A DNA stretch of 64,000 nucleotides from Gordionus sp. m RMFG-2023 (lineage: Eukaryota > Nematomorpha > Gordioida > Chordodea > Parachordodidae), in contig NC_088777.1 in assembly GCF_954871325.1 (NCBI RefSeq), forward strand, positions 34,201,366-34,265,365. The letters run 5' to 3'. The translations under genes were made by a program, and so were the position numbers. Position 1 is the first letter of the stretch. Every line of letters begins with the position of its first letter. Positions 11,985 to 24,939 of this stretch are shown piece after piece. The notes beneath the pieces are model-generated. The model was not told where the DNA came from, searched no databases, and was given only the letters and a program-made list of their open reading frames with translations.

Positions 11985-12633
11985 CTTATATTTTAATTCC
12001 ATGATTAAGCTTTTCAAAATTTTATGAAAGAACATTATTCTATTATTAAAGTAATGTTTAAAATAATGATATATTAATTCATCTTTTTACCTATGCTTTT
12101 TTAAGTTTGAACTGCTGGGTATTGAGGTTGAAATATTTGCGTTGGGATATAATTTACATTTACAAAGTGTGGACTTGGTACCATTAATTTTCTTTATTGG
12201 TTTAAAATATATTCATCTGAAGAAGTAAGTACTATCGACATAATATTCTTAAAATAAATTATACGAATAATAATATCATTATTAACTTTTACTTTGAATT
12301 TTGATTGAATATTAATTTCGACAGAAAATTTAACAACGAGAATTTAAAATAAAAATGAAGGAAGTGGTTGATATGAATTAAAACTCAGCTTAAATTATTA
12401 ATATTAAGAATTTAAAAATAAATAAAACTAATTTTATAATACAATAAAATATATTTTTCTTTTTGTTGATATTTTTTAAGAAAAAATATGAAGTATCGAG
12501 TAACGATTTGCGTTACCGTTACTCAAAAGTTACCTCAAAAATAAGGTAAAGAATAACGTTCCTTTTCTTCAAAAAGTAACGTCGTTAGTAACGGCGTTAC
12601 TTTTTGACGTTACTTCACAGCACTAGTATTATC

Positions 12634-14876
12634 TGATTTATTCATTAAATTACACTATTAATAAAGTTATTCTTTCAAATTTTTTTTATATAGCTATTTT
12701 TATAAAAAAATTTACAACTATTTTTATGAATTTATTTACTATCTACATACACGCATTATAAATCAAATTAATGGTGGATAAAATTTAATACTTATGTAAA
12801 TGTACCTATTATAAATCAATTATAAAATAATTCGGGATACCAATATTTTAGTAACGAATACATAAGACATGACGAATTCGAGAATTCAGACAAGTAGAGG
12901 AATTATAACTTACTGGGTTTATTAAATAAGCACTGGCCTTATAAATAGGAGGCATATCATAAAATGTCAATAATAATATTTTCGCAAATATATTATTTAA
13001 CCATTAGATGGCAATCAAAGATTGTAAAATTTTGATTGCACATAATGATATTAGGATTATTATTATTATTAATAGATGCATAATTTTAATTATAAAAAAT
13101 ATAAACACTTTGTGATGTTTATCGTAATTTTGTAAAAAATATTATTTTTCCAATTAATTGAGAAATTGGCATTATGATTAATAAAATGAGAATTAAAATA
13201 CTACCTTTGATAATTTAGACACTATTTGCGATTTAGTAAATTTTGCTATTTATCAACTACCCAAAAGGGGCAAACTATACTCAGTAAGAGAGCAAAAATT
13301 CTATTTAATTACAGAAAATAAAATTTCTCTTTTTATTGTAAATATTATTAAAAAATAAAAAAAATTTAATCCTAACAACATGAACATTGTATAATGGGTC
13401 ATTCTTGGTACAATTAAAATGTGTCCCTTTTTTTTACTACTTTTATAATTTTCAGCAAACAACACAATATTGTCTTTTCTTATTTTTGTCATCTTACAAT
13501 TCAATAATTTATTTTTATAAGGACAATTTTGTTATAACTTTGAAGTTTTTTGTCTAGTGGAGGAAGATGGGGTTATAAGATTTATGGAGGGAAATAACAG
13601 AAATCGGATTGAATATATAGGAATAAGATGGATCTTATAATTTAATTTAAGAAACACTTCATATCATCATCAAGTTTTAGTTCTTCTGTAATTTTGATCA
13701 TTTGCTATATTATTATTTTCAGGGTACTTTTATTTCACCAATAGAATTAGTCTAGAAAAATGGAAATTATCATGAATTTTTGTGGTGCAAAAATTATTTT
13801 GGTATAAAAGTGTGAAAAAAACACTATTTGTACAATATCTCTTGAGTGTTTAGCCTCATTTCCAATTGAAAATATGGTAGAAAATAAAATGTGTATAAAA
13901 ATATATCTTTTACCAAATTTGAAAGATTTTATTTTGAAGAACAAAAATTTATAGGCTTTTGCCTCTTTACTTCGATTTAGCTCCAGTTTTTCCTGCTATT
14001 AGGCAAAAATATAAATAAATTATACTTATATTGTCATTGTCAGCTATAATGGGGTCATTTTTGATATTTTGATCGTCTATTTTCGGGCTGGTCATATTTG
14101 TGTCATTTATCTCATTCGAAAATTCATAAGGCTTTATTGAATGACAAAGGTATAATTGATTTATTCATATAAGATTATGTTTAAATTACTTATTTTAAAA
14201 TTAATACCAGAGAGTTGTAAAATTAAAATAAATTGAATATACTCGATCTATGATAATTGACCTGTCCAGGTTAATAGAACTTGCCTTGACTGAATCGCCG
14301 AATATATTTAACGCGGAATCATCACCTTTTCTAGCTGGGCGCTGGTAATAGTTTATATGCTGATCTAAATCATCGAATATCTTTTATTGAATAAATGCCG
14401 AGTTTAAGTGAATACTTTTATAAAAATTATGAGTTTATAAAATATAAAAATCACAATAAAAAAAAATTGCATATAAAAAAATATATATTTTATAAAAATA
14501 TTGTTAATGTAAAAATATATATATAACTAAAACATACTACATATGGATTATTTGAACATGCATACCTAAACTTAATTGAAACCAGCATTAAAGATTTTCA
14601 CCGAATAGAAAAATTATCTTCCATAATACCAGAGATGTTGCCAACAAAGATAAGTTTTGATCAATTTATCCTTGCATTTACAGTTAGCGCGAATTCGCGG
14701 AGAAGTTTACAAAATATAATATATAATAATTTTGCATTCATTTTTGTATACTTTACTATAAATTTGGTTAACTGTGAAAGCAGGGAAGACGGGAAGAACG
14801 TAATTGGTATTGTTAAATTAGTGTAATTCATATAAAAGGTTACATACAATATTCCTATCATTTTTTTGGTTAGAAT
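12634..14876. other. AT-rich stretch without recognised gene
   Basis: Several ORFs of 60-70 codons occur on both strands (for example 13301-13504 and 13747-13944). They look like AT-biased noise: rich in F, I, K, N and Y, with no domain signature. No terminal repeats or splice-supported exons were recognised. Confidence 0.5.
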
Positions 14877-14884
14877 CTCAACAC

Positions 14885-15068
14885 TAGTGTTGTTAAACGG
14901 CTCGATTTGAGCCTATTTTTAAAATGGCTAACTCAATATTTTAGCCAGGAAAATATTACGCAAGTCTGAAGATTTTGGTCATAGATAACACAAAGGTTTA
15001 TACATCTATTAATGAAGCCTCGAGGGCCGTATAAAAATAGGCTAAAATCGAGCCGTTTAACAACACTA
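14885..15068. mobile_element. 184-bp MITE of hAT type
   Basis: Both ends read TAGTGTTGTTAAACGGCTCG going inward. An exact 8-bp TSD, ctcaacac, is at 14877-14884 and 15069-15076. There is no coding content. Related copies are at 30260-30366 and 55129-55348, sharing the TTAAACGGCT ends and the AAATATT-GC-AAG core. Confidence 0.93.
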
Positions 15069-15076
15069 CTCAACAC

Positions 15077-16385
15077 AATAACTATCATTGAATGATAATC
15101 ATGTGATATAAATTTATTTAGTTTGTAGATAAAAACTAACAATATAAAAATTTTAAAAAGAAAATTTTAAAATAGGCGCCTCTAAAAATGGCTGGCACCG
15201 ATGAAGATTATTATACATATATTATTTATTCATAATATACTTTAAACAAAATATTTAAAAAATAAATTGGAAATGAAAAAAAATATATGATAGGATAGAA
15301 TGAAAACGTTTATAGCAAATTTCTGATTATAATATATAAAAAATAAATATAAAACTTTCGTTACTTTAGAGTTCATTTCAGAATATATATTTTTTTCTAA
15401 ATTTTTTTAAAATAATTTTTCCAAGTATCCAAATATGTCCAAAACAAAAACAAATATTTTAGGGAAAAATTTATTATGGAATAAATATTGCAAAAAAAAA
15501 CAAATAAAAACAGAAAAGTTTCTCTCCCTCTTCTTGAAAAATCGATAATTATGTAAAAATAGCACTTTCATTTTTTTTCCTATTATGAGGGTGATGAATA
15601 TTATTGGGTAAAATAATTTGACATTTATAAAAGGTTTTAATGAGAACACTAATTTTAGGATGGTCAGTATAGTTTTATTTCTGTCTTTATTATTCTTTTT
15701 TATCTTCTTTTTTTGCTTTATTTTCTTTGTTAGACTTTCGCTTTGAGTAAGTATTTATTTCCTTCGGTGTGGAAACTTTTAAAATAAATGGAAAGATCAT
15801 TAAGAATATTTTTCTCTGCCTTAATTCATATGTTTATTGTTTCTTGCAAAGAATTCTGAGAGATATTATTGATTTCTTTAAATTTAAACCACTTCTTTTT
15901 TTATTAAATAGTGTGCTAACTTCATCAATGAAATATAGGCCCAGGTCATGGCTAGAAAAATATCTTATACTTATTATTCCTTTTTTTGAATGATTGAATA
16001 TCACAGTTATAAAATAAATCTAACAAATAAAAAGAGTTTATAAATATTTACTATTCATTTCCATATCACATTTTGTAATAAATAGAATATAATAAATAAA
16101 CATGTTGAACCGATTGGTATTTCAGTTCTATTCCTGGTTTTAGTTTAAAATCCTAAAACGCATTACTTCTATTTCATAAAAAAAATTTATATCTGTTATA
16201 TCCTTTATAAATTCGTTAGTTCTTTTCAGTTCTTTCTAATTTTTAAATTAATCATAATATAATTTATTAATTGGCCCTTAATAATCTATTAAAAATAAAA
16301 ACTTAAATAAAAATCCTTTATAATAGTATTTTAAAAACTTTAAAAATTAAATCCAAACAAAAATTAAAACTAAGTTGAATTTCTG
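15077..16385. other. AT-rich stretch without recognised gene
   Basis: Only short, low-complexity ORFs are present (15407-15649 minus, 15769-15993 plus). No motif, terminal repeat or RNA gene was seen. Confidence 0.5.
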
Positions 16386-16640
16386 GTAAATCACCGAAGC
16401 TAGGGAAAATTTTGGTAACTCATTAAAACTCGGGGAAATTTTAAATATTATTTATTTTTAAATATTTTTTATTTATTTTTAAATATTTTTTTTATTTAAA
16501 TGCGATCGTGTGGATATGGATGGAAAATTTTTGATGTAATAATAATTCAAAGTTTCATTACTCAAAAGTTTTAAGAATTTCATATTTTTTTCCTGTAAAA
16601 ATTTTCATAATTCTTTGATTTTACATTAAAAATAGAAAGG
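16386..16640. repeat. Dispersed repeat with about 30-bp GGTAA...GGGGAAATTTT units
   Basis: Two tandem units of about 29-30 bp, ending AGGGAAAATTTT and GGGGAAATTTT, are followed by an AT tract, GCGATCGTGTGG, and a segment ending near ACATTAAAAATAG. About 220 bp of this is repeated in inverted orientation at 29110-29320. A third copy at 22613-22760 has the unit flipped relative to the GCGATCG block. The class is unknown. Confidence 0.7.
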
Positions 16641-16679
16641 TGTGTGCTATATTAAATGCTATTAAGTTGTTTTTTTCTT

Positions 16680-19392
16680 TTTAGCTTTCACCTTTTCTGG
16701 TGGTAAGCTCCTTCAATATCTCTCTCCACTTTATGTTATTCATGCTATCTCTTTTATCTAATTTTTACTTCTACATATTGGCTCTAACTTTATGGTCCCA
16801 TTGAAGTTTTGGCCTTCCTCTTTTATGTTTACCCATCACTTCCAAACTCTCAACCTTATTTCTTATATAGTTCATAAACCTTTTCATTGTGTGCCCATAC
16901 CACCTAAGTCTGTTTACCATTATCTTATTCTTAATGGGCACTACCTTTAAACTTCCTAGTATTCTTGTACTTCACACCTTATCCTTTCTTGTTACCCCAG
17001 CAATCATCCTCAGCATTCTCATCTCCATAGTTTGTAGACTTCTCTCGTCTGATTCTTTGGTTGGCCATGTTTCCGAACTATATAGAATAGTTATTTGTAC
17101 TATGGAACTGTAAATTTTTCCCTTCAATGGATTCTTTTGTCAAAGAGCATTCCAGATGATCTCCACTTCCACCCTTGATTAATTTTACTCTTTATCTCTT
17201 TCTCTATTGGGCCGTTTGTTTGTATAGTGGAGCCCACATATTTGCAGCTTTCAATTGCCGATATCTGCCATTCATTTATATCAATGCTCTCTGTTTCATT
17301 TCCTCCTATCACCATATACTCCGTCTTTTCTCTGTTTACTTTTAGTTCGTGCTTTTCTGGGATATTTATCCAATTCACTAACCTTTCTTCCATTTCATCC
17401 ATGGATTCGGCAGTATCGCAATATCATCTGCAAATATCATATTTCACGAGACTGTTTGCGGTATAGACTGTGATGATACATCTATTACTGTTATGAAGAG
17501 AATTGGGCTAGGAGCCGATCCTTGATGAACACCCTCGTGAAGCCTGCTGAAGTACCAGTTGTGCTACGGACCATTGTTGTATGGACCATATACATATCCT
17601 GTATTATTCTTTTATATTTTTCGGGAAGATTTTTATGGCGTAGCGCCCACCAGATAAGTTTTTTTGGGATTCTATCGAAGGCCTTTTCTAGATCGAAAAA
17701 GACCATGTGTAGCTTTTTGTTCTTTTCCTTGTATTTTATACTCATTTGCCTAAATGCGTGGATTGCATCAGTTGTTGATCTTCCAGGCATAAAGCCAAAC
17801 TGAGTGTCTCCCATTTCGATTATGTCTCTTAACCTTTTTTCAATGAGTTTTCGTAAAGTTTAAGACAGTGTGACATTAGTTTTATGACCCTGTTATTTTG
17901 ACAATTGTGTGGATCCCCTTTTTTGAAGATAGGAACTAGATAGCTCTGCCTCCATTTTTGAGGAATCTCTTCGTTTCCCAGTATTTTATTGTATAGATTT
18001 GTGAGGAAATGTATTACATCATCTCCTAGTGCTTTAAGGCTTTCTATTGGAATATCATCTGGACCATTAGCTTTGGTTTTTCATATACTTGAAGCATGTG
18101 ATTATTTCTTGTTCTGTTTTTGGTTGTATAAGGTTTTGATATGGGGAGTGTTCATCTAGATGTAGTATGTTGGAATTAAAGTTGAGAAGCTCCTGAAAAT
18201 ATTCTTTCCATCTATTCATTATAGCTTTTTCCTTTATTATCAATTTCCCATCTTTATTTTTGATTACTTTCGGAGCTCCGTTTATATCCCTAGAATTCTA
18301 TTCTCACTGTTTGGATAATCTGTATATTTTATTTTGCCCTTCTTTGGTATGTAGTTCTTAATACATATCATCGTATCCCATAGCTTTGGCCCTAGCCACC
18401 ACCTTTGTAACTATTCTCTTAGATTTTTTGTATCTTGTCTTGTCATCTGGGTTTTTGGATACAATATCATATTTTATATAGGGTTTTTTCCTCCTGTATA
18501 GTGGTTTGTACCTATTCATTCCACCACCATAGTTCTTTGTGTGATTTTGTTGCCCCCCCCTCTTTCCAAGTCTAGTGTCGATTTGGCAGTGTTTATTAAT
18601 CTGGATGAAAGGTCTGACATTTTTTCACTGACTAATGAGGAATCTATTGTTTCAATGTTTGCATTGATTGCAAAGGCATCTGTCATTGTTTTTAATTTAC
18701 TCCATTTGATGCATGGTTCAAGTTTTTTATTGTTTTTAGTGGATTTATTTGTAAGGTGCAAATCTATGACTAGTAGCTTGTGTTACACGGTAATATCTTC
18801 TCCTGGGATGACTTTGCAGTCTATTACATCTTTTAATCTTATGCGAGAGAGAAGCATGTAATTTATCTGGGTTTTCCTTGTACCACTTTCATATGTTATT
18901 AAATGACTCTCCTTTTTCTTATAGTAGGTGTTGGTTAAGGCAAGAAATTTCAGTACATGCTCGCCTTCATCATTTCCTTCTCCATATCCAAAACCACCAT
19001 GATGCCTTTTGTAGCTGTTTCTTGCTTTTCCCACATGGGCATCTAAGTCACCACCTATTATGGCAAGGTCATCCTTAGGGATTTCCATTACAGCTTAATT
19101 TCATCTTTCTCCTCTTCTTAGCAACCAGTTTGAGAAGCATATACTGAAAGGATGTGAAGTATTGATTGACCAGTGCAGCGTTTTATTTTCATTAGTCTAT
19201 CAGAGATCCTGTTGACTTCTACCACTGACGAGGTTAGATCTTGACTGAGGATGATGCCGACACCGTTCCTATTGCTAATAATTCCATTATAGTACAATTT
19301 ATACCCTTCCAATCATTAAAGTCTTTTGCCATTTTGTCTCTTGTATGCACGCTATATCAACTTTTCGGATATTGCCACTTTCGGGGGGTATA
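16680..19392 (-). mobile_element. RTE-type LINE, 5'-truncated and decayed
   Basis: Read on the minus strand the element starts inside the endonuclease domain near 19390 and ends near 16680. It has an APE-like endonuclease and an RT with a FADD box, the architecture of RTE-clade LINEs common in invertebrates. The 5' end lacks about the first 50 residues of the endonuclease. No clear TSD or simple 3' tail was defined. Confidence 0.85.
16690..19392 (-). pseudogene. LINE endonuclease-reverse transcriptase pseudogene
   Basis: In minus-strand order: a CIQETKW endonuclease motif near 19350; a block with GVGIILSQDLTSSV (19250); GGDLDAHVG followed by HHGGFGYGEGNDEGEHV (about 19060-18970), the usual RTE endonuclease signature; a linker with K-rich helices (18760-18520); RT with GFMPGRSTTDAI and FFDLEKAFDRIPKKLIWW (17800-17650), where the aspartate in FDLEKAFD is motif A; then IFADDIAIL (about 17420-17440, motif C); and a thumb region VNREKTEYMVIGG with CKYVGSTI (17400-17130). 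Frames change several times and the C-terminus after 17100 is degraded. The family normally encodes one protein of about 1,000 residues. This copy is not functional. Confidence 0.85.
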
Positions 19393-19429
19393 TTTTTTTT
19401 TAATGTTATTTTATTTTGTTTTTTTTTAA

Positions 19430-19690
19430 AAAATTAATATATTAATTTTTTATTTAAGATATTTTCAAAAAGTTTTTTCTACAAATTTTTATTTAAGATA
19501 TTTTAAAAAAGTATTTTCTACAAATTTTTATTTAGATATTTTAAAAAGTTTTTTCTCAAAATTTTGTATTGGGGGTAAAATATAGGAATTCTTAATTCCG
19601 CAGCGTTTATATATAGGGGAGGGAGGGGGGGGGGGTAAGAAAATTTTGCCTACAAATTAAATTTTTTATTTAGTGGCAATAAATTAAATA
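19430..19690. repeat. Left arm of a large imperfect inverted repeat
   Basis: It contains tandem sub-units of TTTTATTTAAGATATTTT and CTACAAATTTTTATTTA, then GGGGGTAAAATATAGG and a G-rich run. The reverse complement is found at about 20405-20580 and continues at 22472-22560 after a hAT insertion. Confidence 0.65.
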
Positions 19691-20404
19691 TATTTATCTT
19701 AGATATAATCTGTTAGAACAAACAAATTATTTCCACTATCGGGTCAATCATTTGCAAAATTTTGTTGATCAGATCCATCCACACCCAAAAAGTTGGAAGG
19801 CTGTGGCGGGATCTAAAAGCAAACTATACAAGACATGATCGGGATAATATTCATAAATCTTCTTGAATATAGATATTTTCGAAAATATCGATTATGATAA
19901 GGTATTGATATTTTTATTCATTTTATTAATGATTGTATAAATTTCTATAATATATTTTACTTTAATGAATAAAATTGCGTCATTTAATACTATATTTCGT
20001 GTATAAATTTTAATACTATATCTAATTGCGTCATTTAATACTATGTTTCTATTTAACTCTTCACTACAAAAGTTAAAAAAATAACTTAAACTTCAAAGGT
20101 GGAATCTATTTTATCCATAATACCAAATTTTAGATTATTATTTTCCAGAAAAAAGTTATTCTAATTTTCCTAAAGTTGCTTAAATTTTATTTATTTATGG
20201 GATCTTCCTTTAATTATAGTATTATAACCAAAAAAAATTTAAAATGCAAAGTTTCATCTACCAAAAATTTACCTCACCCCTATACCCTCTTTAAAAACTT
20301 TGTAGGCATTTAGTAATTTTCTTCTAAATATTTTTTTATTTATGGGATCTTTCTCTAATTATAGTATTATCACCCAAAAAAATTAAATGGAAAATTTCAT
20401 CTAC
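19691..20404. other. Spacer between inverted-repeat arms
   Basis: AT-rich, with duplicated blocks (ATTTAATACTAT repeated near 19985 and 20035; TTTATTTATGGGATCTT near 20190 and 20335). No gene recognised. Confidence 0.45.
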
Positions 20405-20837
20405 CAAAAATTTTGTAGAAAAGGCTATTTTAAAATATCTTAAATAAAAAATTAAATTTATAGGTAAAATTCTCCTACCCTCTCCCTCCCTTATATATAA
20501 ATGCTGTAGAATTAAGAATACCTATATTTTATCCCTAATACAAAATTTTGTAGAAAAAACTTGCAAAATTAAGAATTACTATATTTTACCCAGAGTTGTT
20601 AAAGGATGGAATCAAAAGATCGCCGATCCTGGATTCGATCCTAAATTTGTCAATTTTCTCGGATTTAAGATCCTGACTTTAAATTGTGTATCGTGATCTA
20701 GATCATTTTTTTAAATATTCGATCCCGATCCTTATAAAAATTATTTTTTTACTTTAAAAGCAATAAATAAAATAAAAATTTTGAAAATTAAATTAAAATA
20801 TTATTTAAAGAAAATATCTATCTATATCATATTTTAT

Positions 20838-21444
20838 CAGGGACCCGAACCGTTATTTATAACGGTTCAGTTGGATTACGGTTCAGTTTGTAAAATATTA
20901 CAATGGTTACGTTTTGGTTACGGTTCTTAAGAAAAAATTTATAAAGGTTCAGTTCAGATAATTATAAAGATTTATAAAGGTTCATTACGGTTAGAAATTT
21001 TTTTTTAATTGAGCAACACCATTGTCTAATTTATTTTATTATAAACGTCTATGAATTATATATATAAAAAAAATATATAAGATTCAAAATAACTCATTTT
21101 TAAATATATAATTTGAACAACCTATAAGTAATATATTTTTTAATATAAATGGATTCATATTTGTTCGTTGTGACGATATCACAAATTCTAACCCCGAAAA
21201 GGCCCTTTCTACAGAAACTTGTGCTGCGAGAACCGCCAGTACTATAAGAGCAGGTTTATATAATTCTGGATATTCAAATTATTTTGATTTCTAAAAAATA
21301 AAAACTGAACCGGTTTAACCTTTTTTTATAAAGGTAATTTTTACTCCTTCAAAAAATAATTATATTGGTTCGGTTATATGGTTCAGATATTTATAAAGGT
21401 TTATAATGATTTAACGGTTCGTTACGGTTCACTCCTGGTCCCTG
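20838..21444 (-). mobile_element. 607-bp non-autonomous hAT nested in the previous one
   Basis: The ends are CAGGGACCCGAACCG and, read inward from the right, CAGGGACCAGGAGTG. An exact 8-bp TSD, tattttat, is at 20830-20837 and 21445-21452. GGTTCAGTT/AACGGTTC repeats line both arms. On the minus strand at about 21150-21280 a piece of hATC survives: a segment of VLAVLAAQVSVERAFSGLEF type, the classic dimerisation motif. The rest of the transposase is gone. Confidence 0.93.
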
Positions 21445-21550
21445 TATTTTATCAACCACCATTCCATCAGATTCCTCAAATTTTTTGTAAGTACAAGTTA
21501 TATTTATTTATTGATTATATTATAATATAAATAAATTCTAGGTTTTAATA

Positions 21551-22250
21551 ATGTCCTCCATTATAGATTTAGAAGATGATGCATCTACTTCTATTGATAT
21601 GATAGCAGATATAAATGAGAATGAGAATCTTTTACCATTTCATAATTTACATAAGGATTTTACTTTATGTGAAATGGATGGAAGTAACCATACAATGATC
21701 TATGCAAAATGCTCTTTATGCAAAAACAAAATATCTTCTTCAAAGATTAGCAGTTCAAACCTAAAGAGGCATTTAGAAGTAATTAATTTTTTTAAAAATT
21801 ATTTATGAAGATCATAACAATATGCATATAATAAGAATTATAGATTTCCTTCACTATATGATGGATGACAATAATATATTGGCATCAATAATTCACCCAA
21901 AATTTAAGCTCAATTGGCCTTTTATTAATCTGCCACAAAATTTGTTGCTAAAAAAAATGTTAATTGCCCATTTAGCAAATATACAGGGTTGACCATATGC
22001 AGATCCTTCAAATGAATGCATGAATGAGATCGATACCTTTTTTGGAAAAATTCGTCAGAAAATGCTCTCCATTAATAATTTTTTTTATTCTAATGATGAT
22101 TCAGTGAATATTTTTAAAAACAGGAGCGCTTGTTTATTAAAGCTAAACATGTATGAAAAACGTGGTTGTTTAAATGATGATAATTTAGAAAATCTTTTAT
22201 TATTAAAGGCTAATTTAATTATAAATAAATATATTTTAATTGTTATACTT
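21551..22250 (+). pseudogene. hAT transposase remnant (BED finger and C-terminus)
   Basis: The start at 21551 is chosen because the first ATG opens an 85-codon frame. That frame contains a BED zinc finger: AKCSLC, then SNLKRHLE, giving the C-x2-C and H spacing. The central catalytic part is missing. From about 21880 to 22230, past a frame break and a stop, the C-terminal part reads LASIIHPKFKLNW, then a segment with FFGKIRQKM, and finally NDDNLENLLLLKAN. The last is the end of the hATC domain and closely matches the end of the relative at 34285-34578. It is an internal deletion derivative and not functional. Confidence 0.75.
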
Positions 22251-22612
22251 ATATTATATTATTCGATTACAATAAATTTATACCATATTTAATTAATTTT
22301 TATATTAGTTAATTTTGCATCGATCACAAATTTAAATAAGAAAAGGATCGTGATCGTGATCGTAATCGCGATCCTTTTTTAAAAAAGGTCGATTCTGGAT
22401 TTCGATCCTCTTTTTTTCGAAAGATCGTGATCGGGATTCGATCTTTTTAAAAGGATCGATTAACAAGCCTGATTTTACCCCTAATACAAAATTTTGTAGA
22501 AAAAACTTTTTTAAAATATCTTAAATAAAAATTTGTAGAAAAATCTTTTTTTAAATTTCTTTAAAAAAAAATAACATAAAAAAAACAATAACCAAAAAAA
22601 AAAGATATTATT

Positions 22613-22760
22613 AAAAATTTCCCCGAGTTTCATTGAGTTACCAAAAATATTATCTTATTTTATTTATTTTTTAAATTATTTATTTATTAAAAAATAATAA
22701 ATGTGCAATCGTGTGGCGATTGGTGTATTTTATTGCGGCCATTAGTTGAAGATATTTTAA
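22613..22760. repeat. Third copy of the GGTAAC-unit repeat, unit inverted
   Basis: AAATTTCCCCGAGTTTCATT and GAGTTACC (the 30-bp unit in reverse) are followed by an AT tract and GCAATCGTGTGGCGATTGG. Relative to 16386-16640 the AT tract and GCGATCG block keep their orientation while the unit is flipped. Confidence 0.6.
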
Positions 22761-23242
22761 TTATTAAATTTTAATTTATATAATATTTTTTTAAATTTAA
22801 CAAATATTTTTTTCCCCCTTTTATGGAATACATAAATTTTACCATGATTATAATCTCGTATTCAAGAACCATGGCTTTCTTAATGGATCATTAATCACAC
22901 GGGTTGTTATGATAGCAAAAAATTGCAGAAGAATTCAGCATCTTATAGAGTAAGATGCTCAACATGTTCAAGCAGCTATTCTGATATTATTTAAATTTAG
23001 AAGAAAAAAAAGGAAGTTAATTATAGTTTGCGTTAAATTTAGACAAAGAGTATATATATATATCTTAATAATTTTGAATAGAATTATATAAATGTTAAAA
23101 ATAAGTTGTGACCTTAAAACCCTTTTATTTAAGATTATTTTCTTTTCATTCCTTTTTTATAATGACTTTTTGAGCCGCAAGTTTTAGGAAGAACGGAAAG
23201 AAAATCATCTTGTCATTTATATGTGAATATTCTTATTTTCTT
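22761..23242. other. AT-rich stretch without recognised gene
   Basis: One less AT-rich patch (about 22830-22980) has no coding motif that I can identify. Confidence 0.45.
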
Positions 23243-24939
23243 AATGAACAAGCAATTAATTAAGATTAATCGTCATATTTAAATAATAAAAAGAAATTAT
23301 TTAAAATTTCAGATGAAATTTAATCAAAAATCTTACTTGAGTATTCTCAAAAAAGTTCAAAAATTTTTTTTATTTTTCATCACAAATTTTTTCCAAAAAG
23401 ATTAATATTATAATTATTAATGCAAATTAATTATAAGGATTACCAAATATATCAGTTGTTCGCGATAACCCAACTCCAAATAGCTTTGCATGTGATTGTA
23501 AAATTTAATAAAATCATAAGGAATAAATCCGTGTATGAGCTGAATAATATTCTCAACAATTTCATCTCTTGAATTAAGGCAGGGATCGATTGCTCGATAT
23601 TTATTTTTCAAGACTCCAAAAAAATTTCGATGGGATTTAGCTGAGGTGAATATGATAATAGGTATTCAATCCTACCTTTATAAGCATCGATAAGATGGCT
23701 TCTATGAATAGATACATTATCCATTACAATAATTGCATCTGGTGGTAATACACTGATAAGCTCAGTAATAAAATCACGGAATAATAACCCATTATATGTT
23801 CCTTCGATTATTTTATAAAGGATTACCCCTCCAATTCCAATTGTACAAAGTATGCTTGCATTTTTACCCTTAGAGGATGAGATTTTTATTATTAGACGGA
23901 CATTGTATGGCACCCAAGCGTAGATTGATACAATATTCAATTATACAGGTTTCATCTAGGAAATATAATTTTCTTGGGATATTCAAGATCTTTACATAAT
24001 AGATTTGACGAATATTAATTGCCCCGGGAGTATTTCTTCTATCAGGTTCCTTGCCAGCTCATTTTTAGACCAACCTATATTTTTGAAATATTTACTAAGT
24101 TTTCGTTTTTGGACTACCATGGGGAAAATTTTCTCTATTATCTCCTGGATAGTAAGAATGTTATTTTCCATTAATAAGCTAATGATGTAACTTTCAATTA
24201 TGTAAGAATCTTTTTTCTTACTTCCTCTTTTTTTAATATTGTATTCTTTTTAGTGCTGTTAAGTAACGTCAAAAAAATAACGTCGTTAACCACGTTACTT
24301 TTTTTGAAGAAAAGGAATGCTATTATTTACCTTCTTCTTGAGGTAACGAGTAACGGTAACGCGTTTCTTTTTTTTGAGTAACGGTAACCCAAAACGTTTC
24401 TCGTTACTTTATATTTTTTCTTAAAAAATATCAACAAAAAGAAAAATATATTTTATTGTATTATAAAATTAGTTTTATTTATTTTTTAATTCTTAATATT
24501 AATAATTTAAGCTGAGTTTTAATTCATATCAACCACTTCCTTCATTTTTATTTTAAATTCTCGTTGTTAAATTTTCTGTCGAAATTTGAATTCAATCAAA
24601 ATTCAAAGTAAAAGTTACTAATGATAATATTATTCTTATATTTATTTTAAGAATATTATGTCCATAGTACTTACTTCTTCAGATGAAGATGATTTAACCC
24701 TTCCTTGGCCCCAATTTGATATATTTTAAACCAATAATTAATGGTACCAAGTCTACACTTTGTTAATGTAAATGATATCCCAACGCAAATATTTCAACCT
24801 CAATATTTAGCAGTTCAACTTAAAAAAGCGTAGGTAAAAAGATAAATTAATATATCATTATTTTAAACAATACTTTAATAATAGAATAATATTCTTTCAT
24901 GAAATTTTGAAAAGCTTAATCATGGAATTAAAATATAAG

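Larger units (their letters stand above)
10504..12625. mobile_element. Composite non-autonomous hAT, copy 1
   Basis: The ends are TAGTGCTGTAAACATTAC on the left and TAGTGCTGTGAAGTAACG on the right read inward. They are followed by subterminal GTTAC/GTAAC-rich repeats. An exact 8-bp TSD, gtattatc, is at 10496-10503 and 12626-12633. It carries a second hAT at 11173-11984 and a remnant resembling another transposon end (CCTGGCTACGCC near 10990). A second copy with the same internal insertion lies in the opposite orientation at 24251-26406. No transposase of its own was seen. Confidence 0.93.
20591..22471 (+). mobile_element. hAT transposon (CAGAGTTGTTAA end type)
   Basis: The left end is CAGAGTTGTTAAAGG and the right end read inward CAGGCTTGTTAATCG. 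An exact 8-bp TSD, attttacc, is at 20583-20590 and 22472-22479. Both arms carry GATCGNGATC-like subterminal motifs. It holds BED-finger and hATC remnants on the plus strand and is interrupted by a smaller hAT at 20838-21444. The element at 34053-36431 belongs to the same family. Confidence 0.93.
20405..22560. repeat. Right arm of the inverted repeat, split by a hAT
   Basis: This is the reverse complement of 19430-19690, including CTATATTTTA followed by CCCTAATACAAAATTTT and TTTAAAATATCTTAAATAAA. The hAT 20591-22471 sits inside it with an exact TSD, attttacc, so the arm originally ran on from 20590 to 22480. Confidence 0.65.

Noticed and set aside
17227-17803. Plus-strand ORFs of 72-93 codons across the LINE
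   Set aside because: They are antisense shadows of the minus-strand LINE endonuclease and RT; their hydrophobic make-up comes from the complement.
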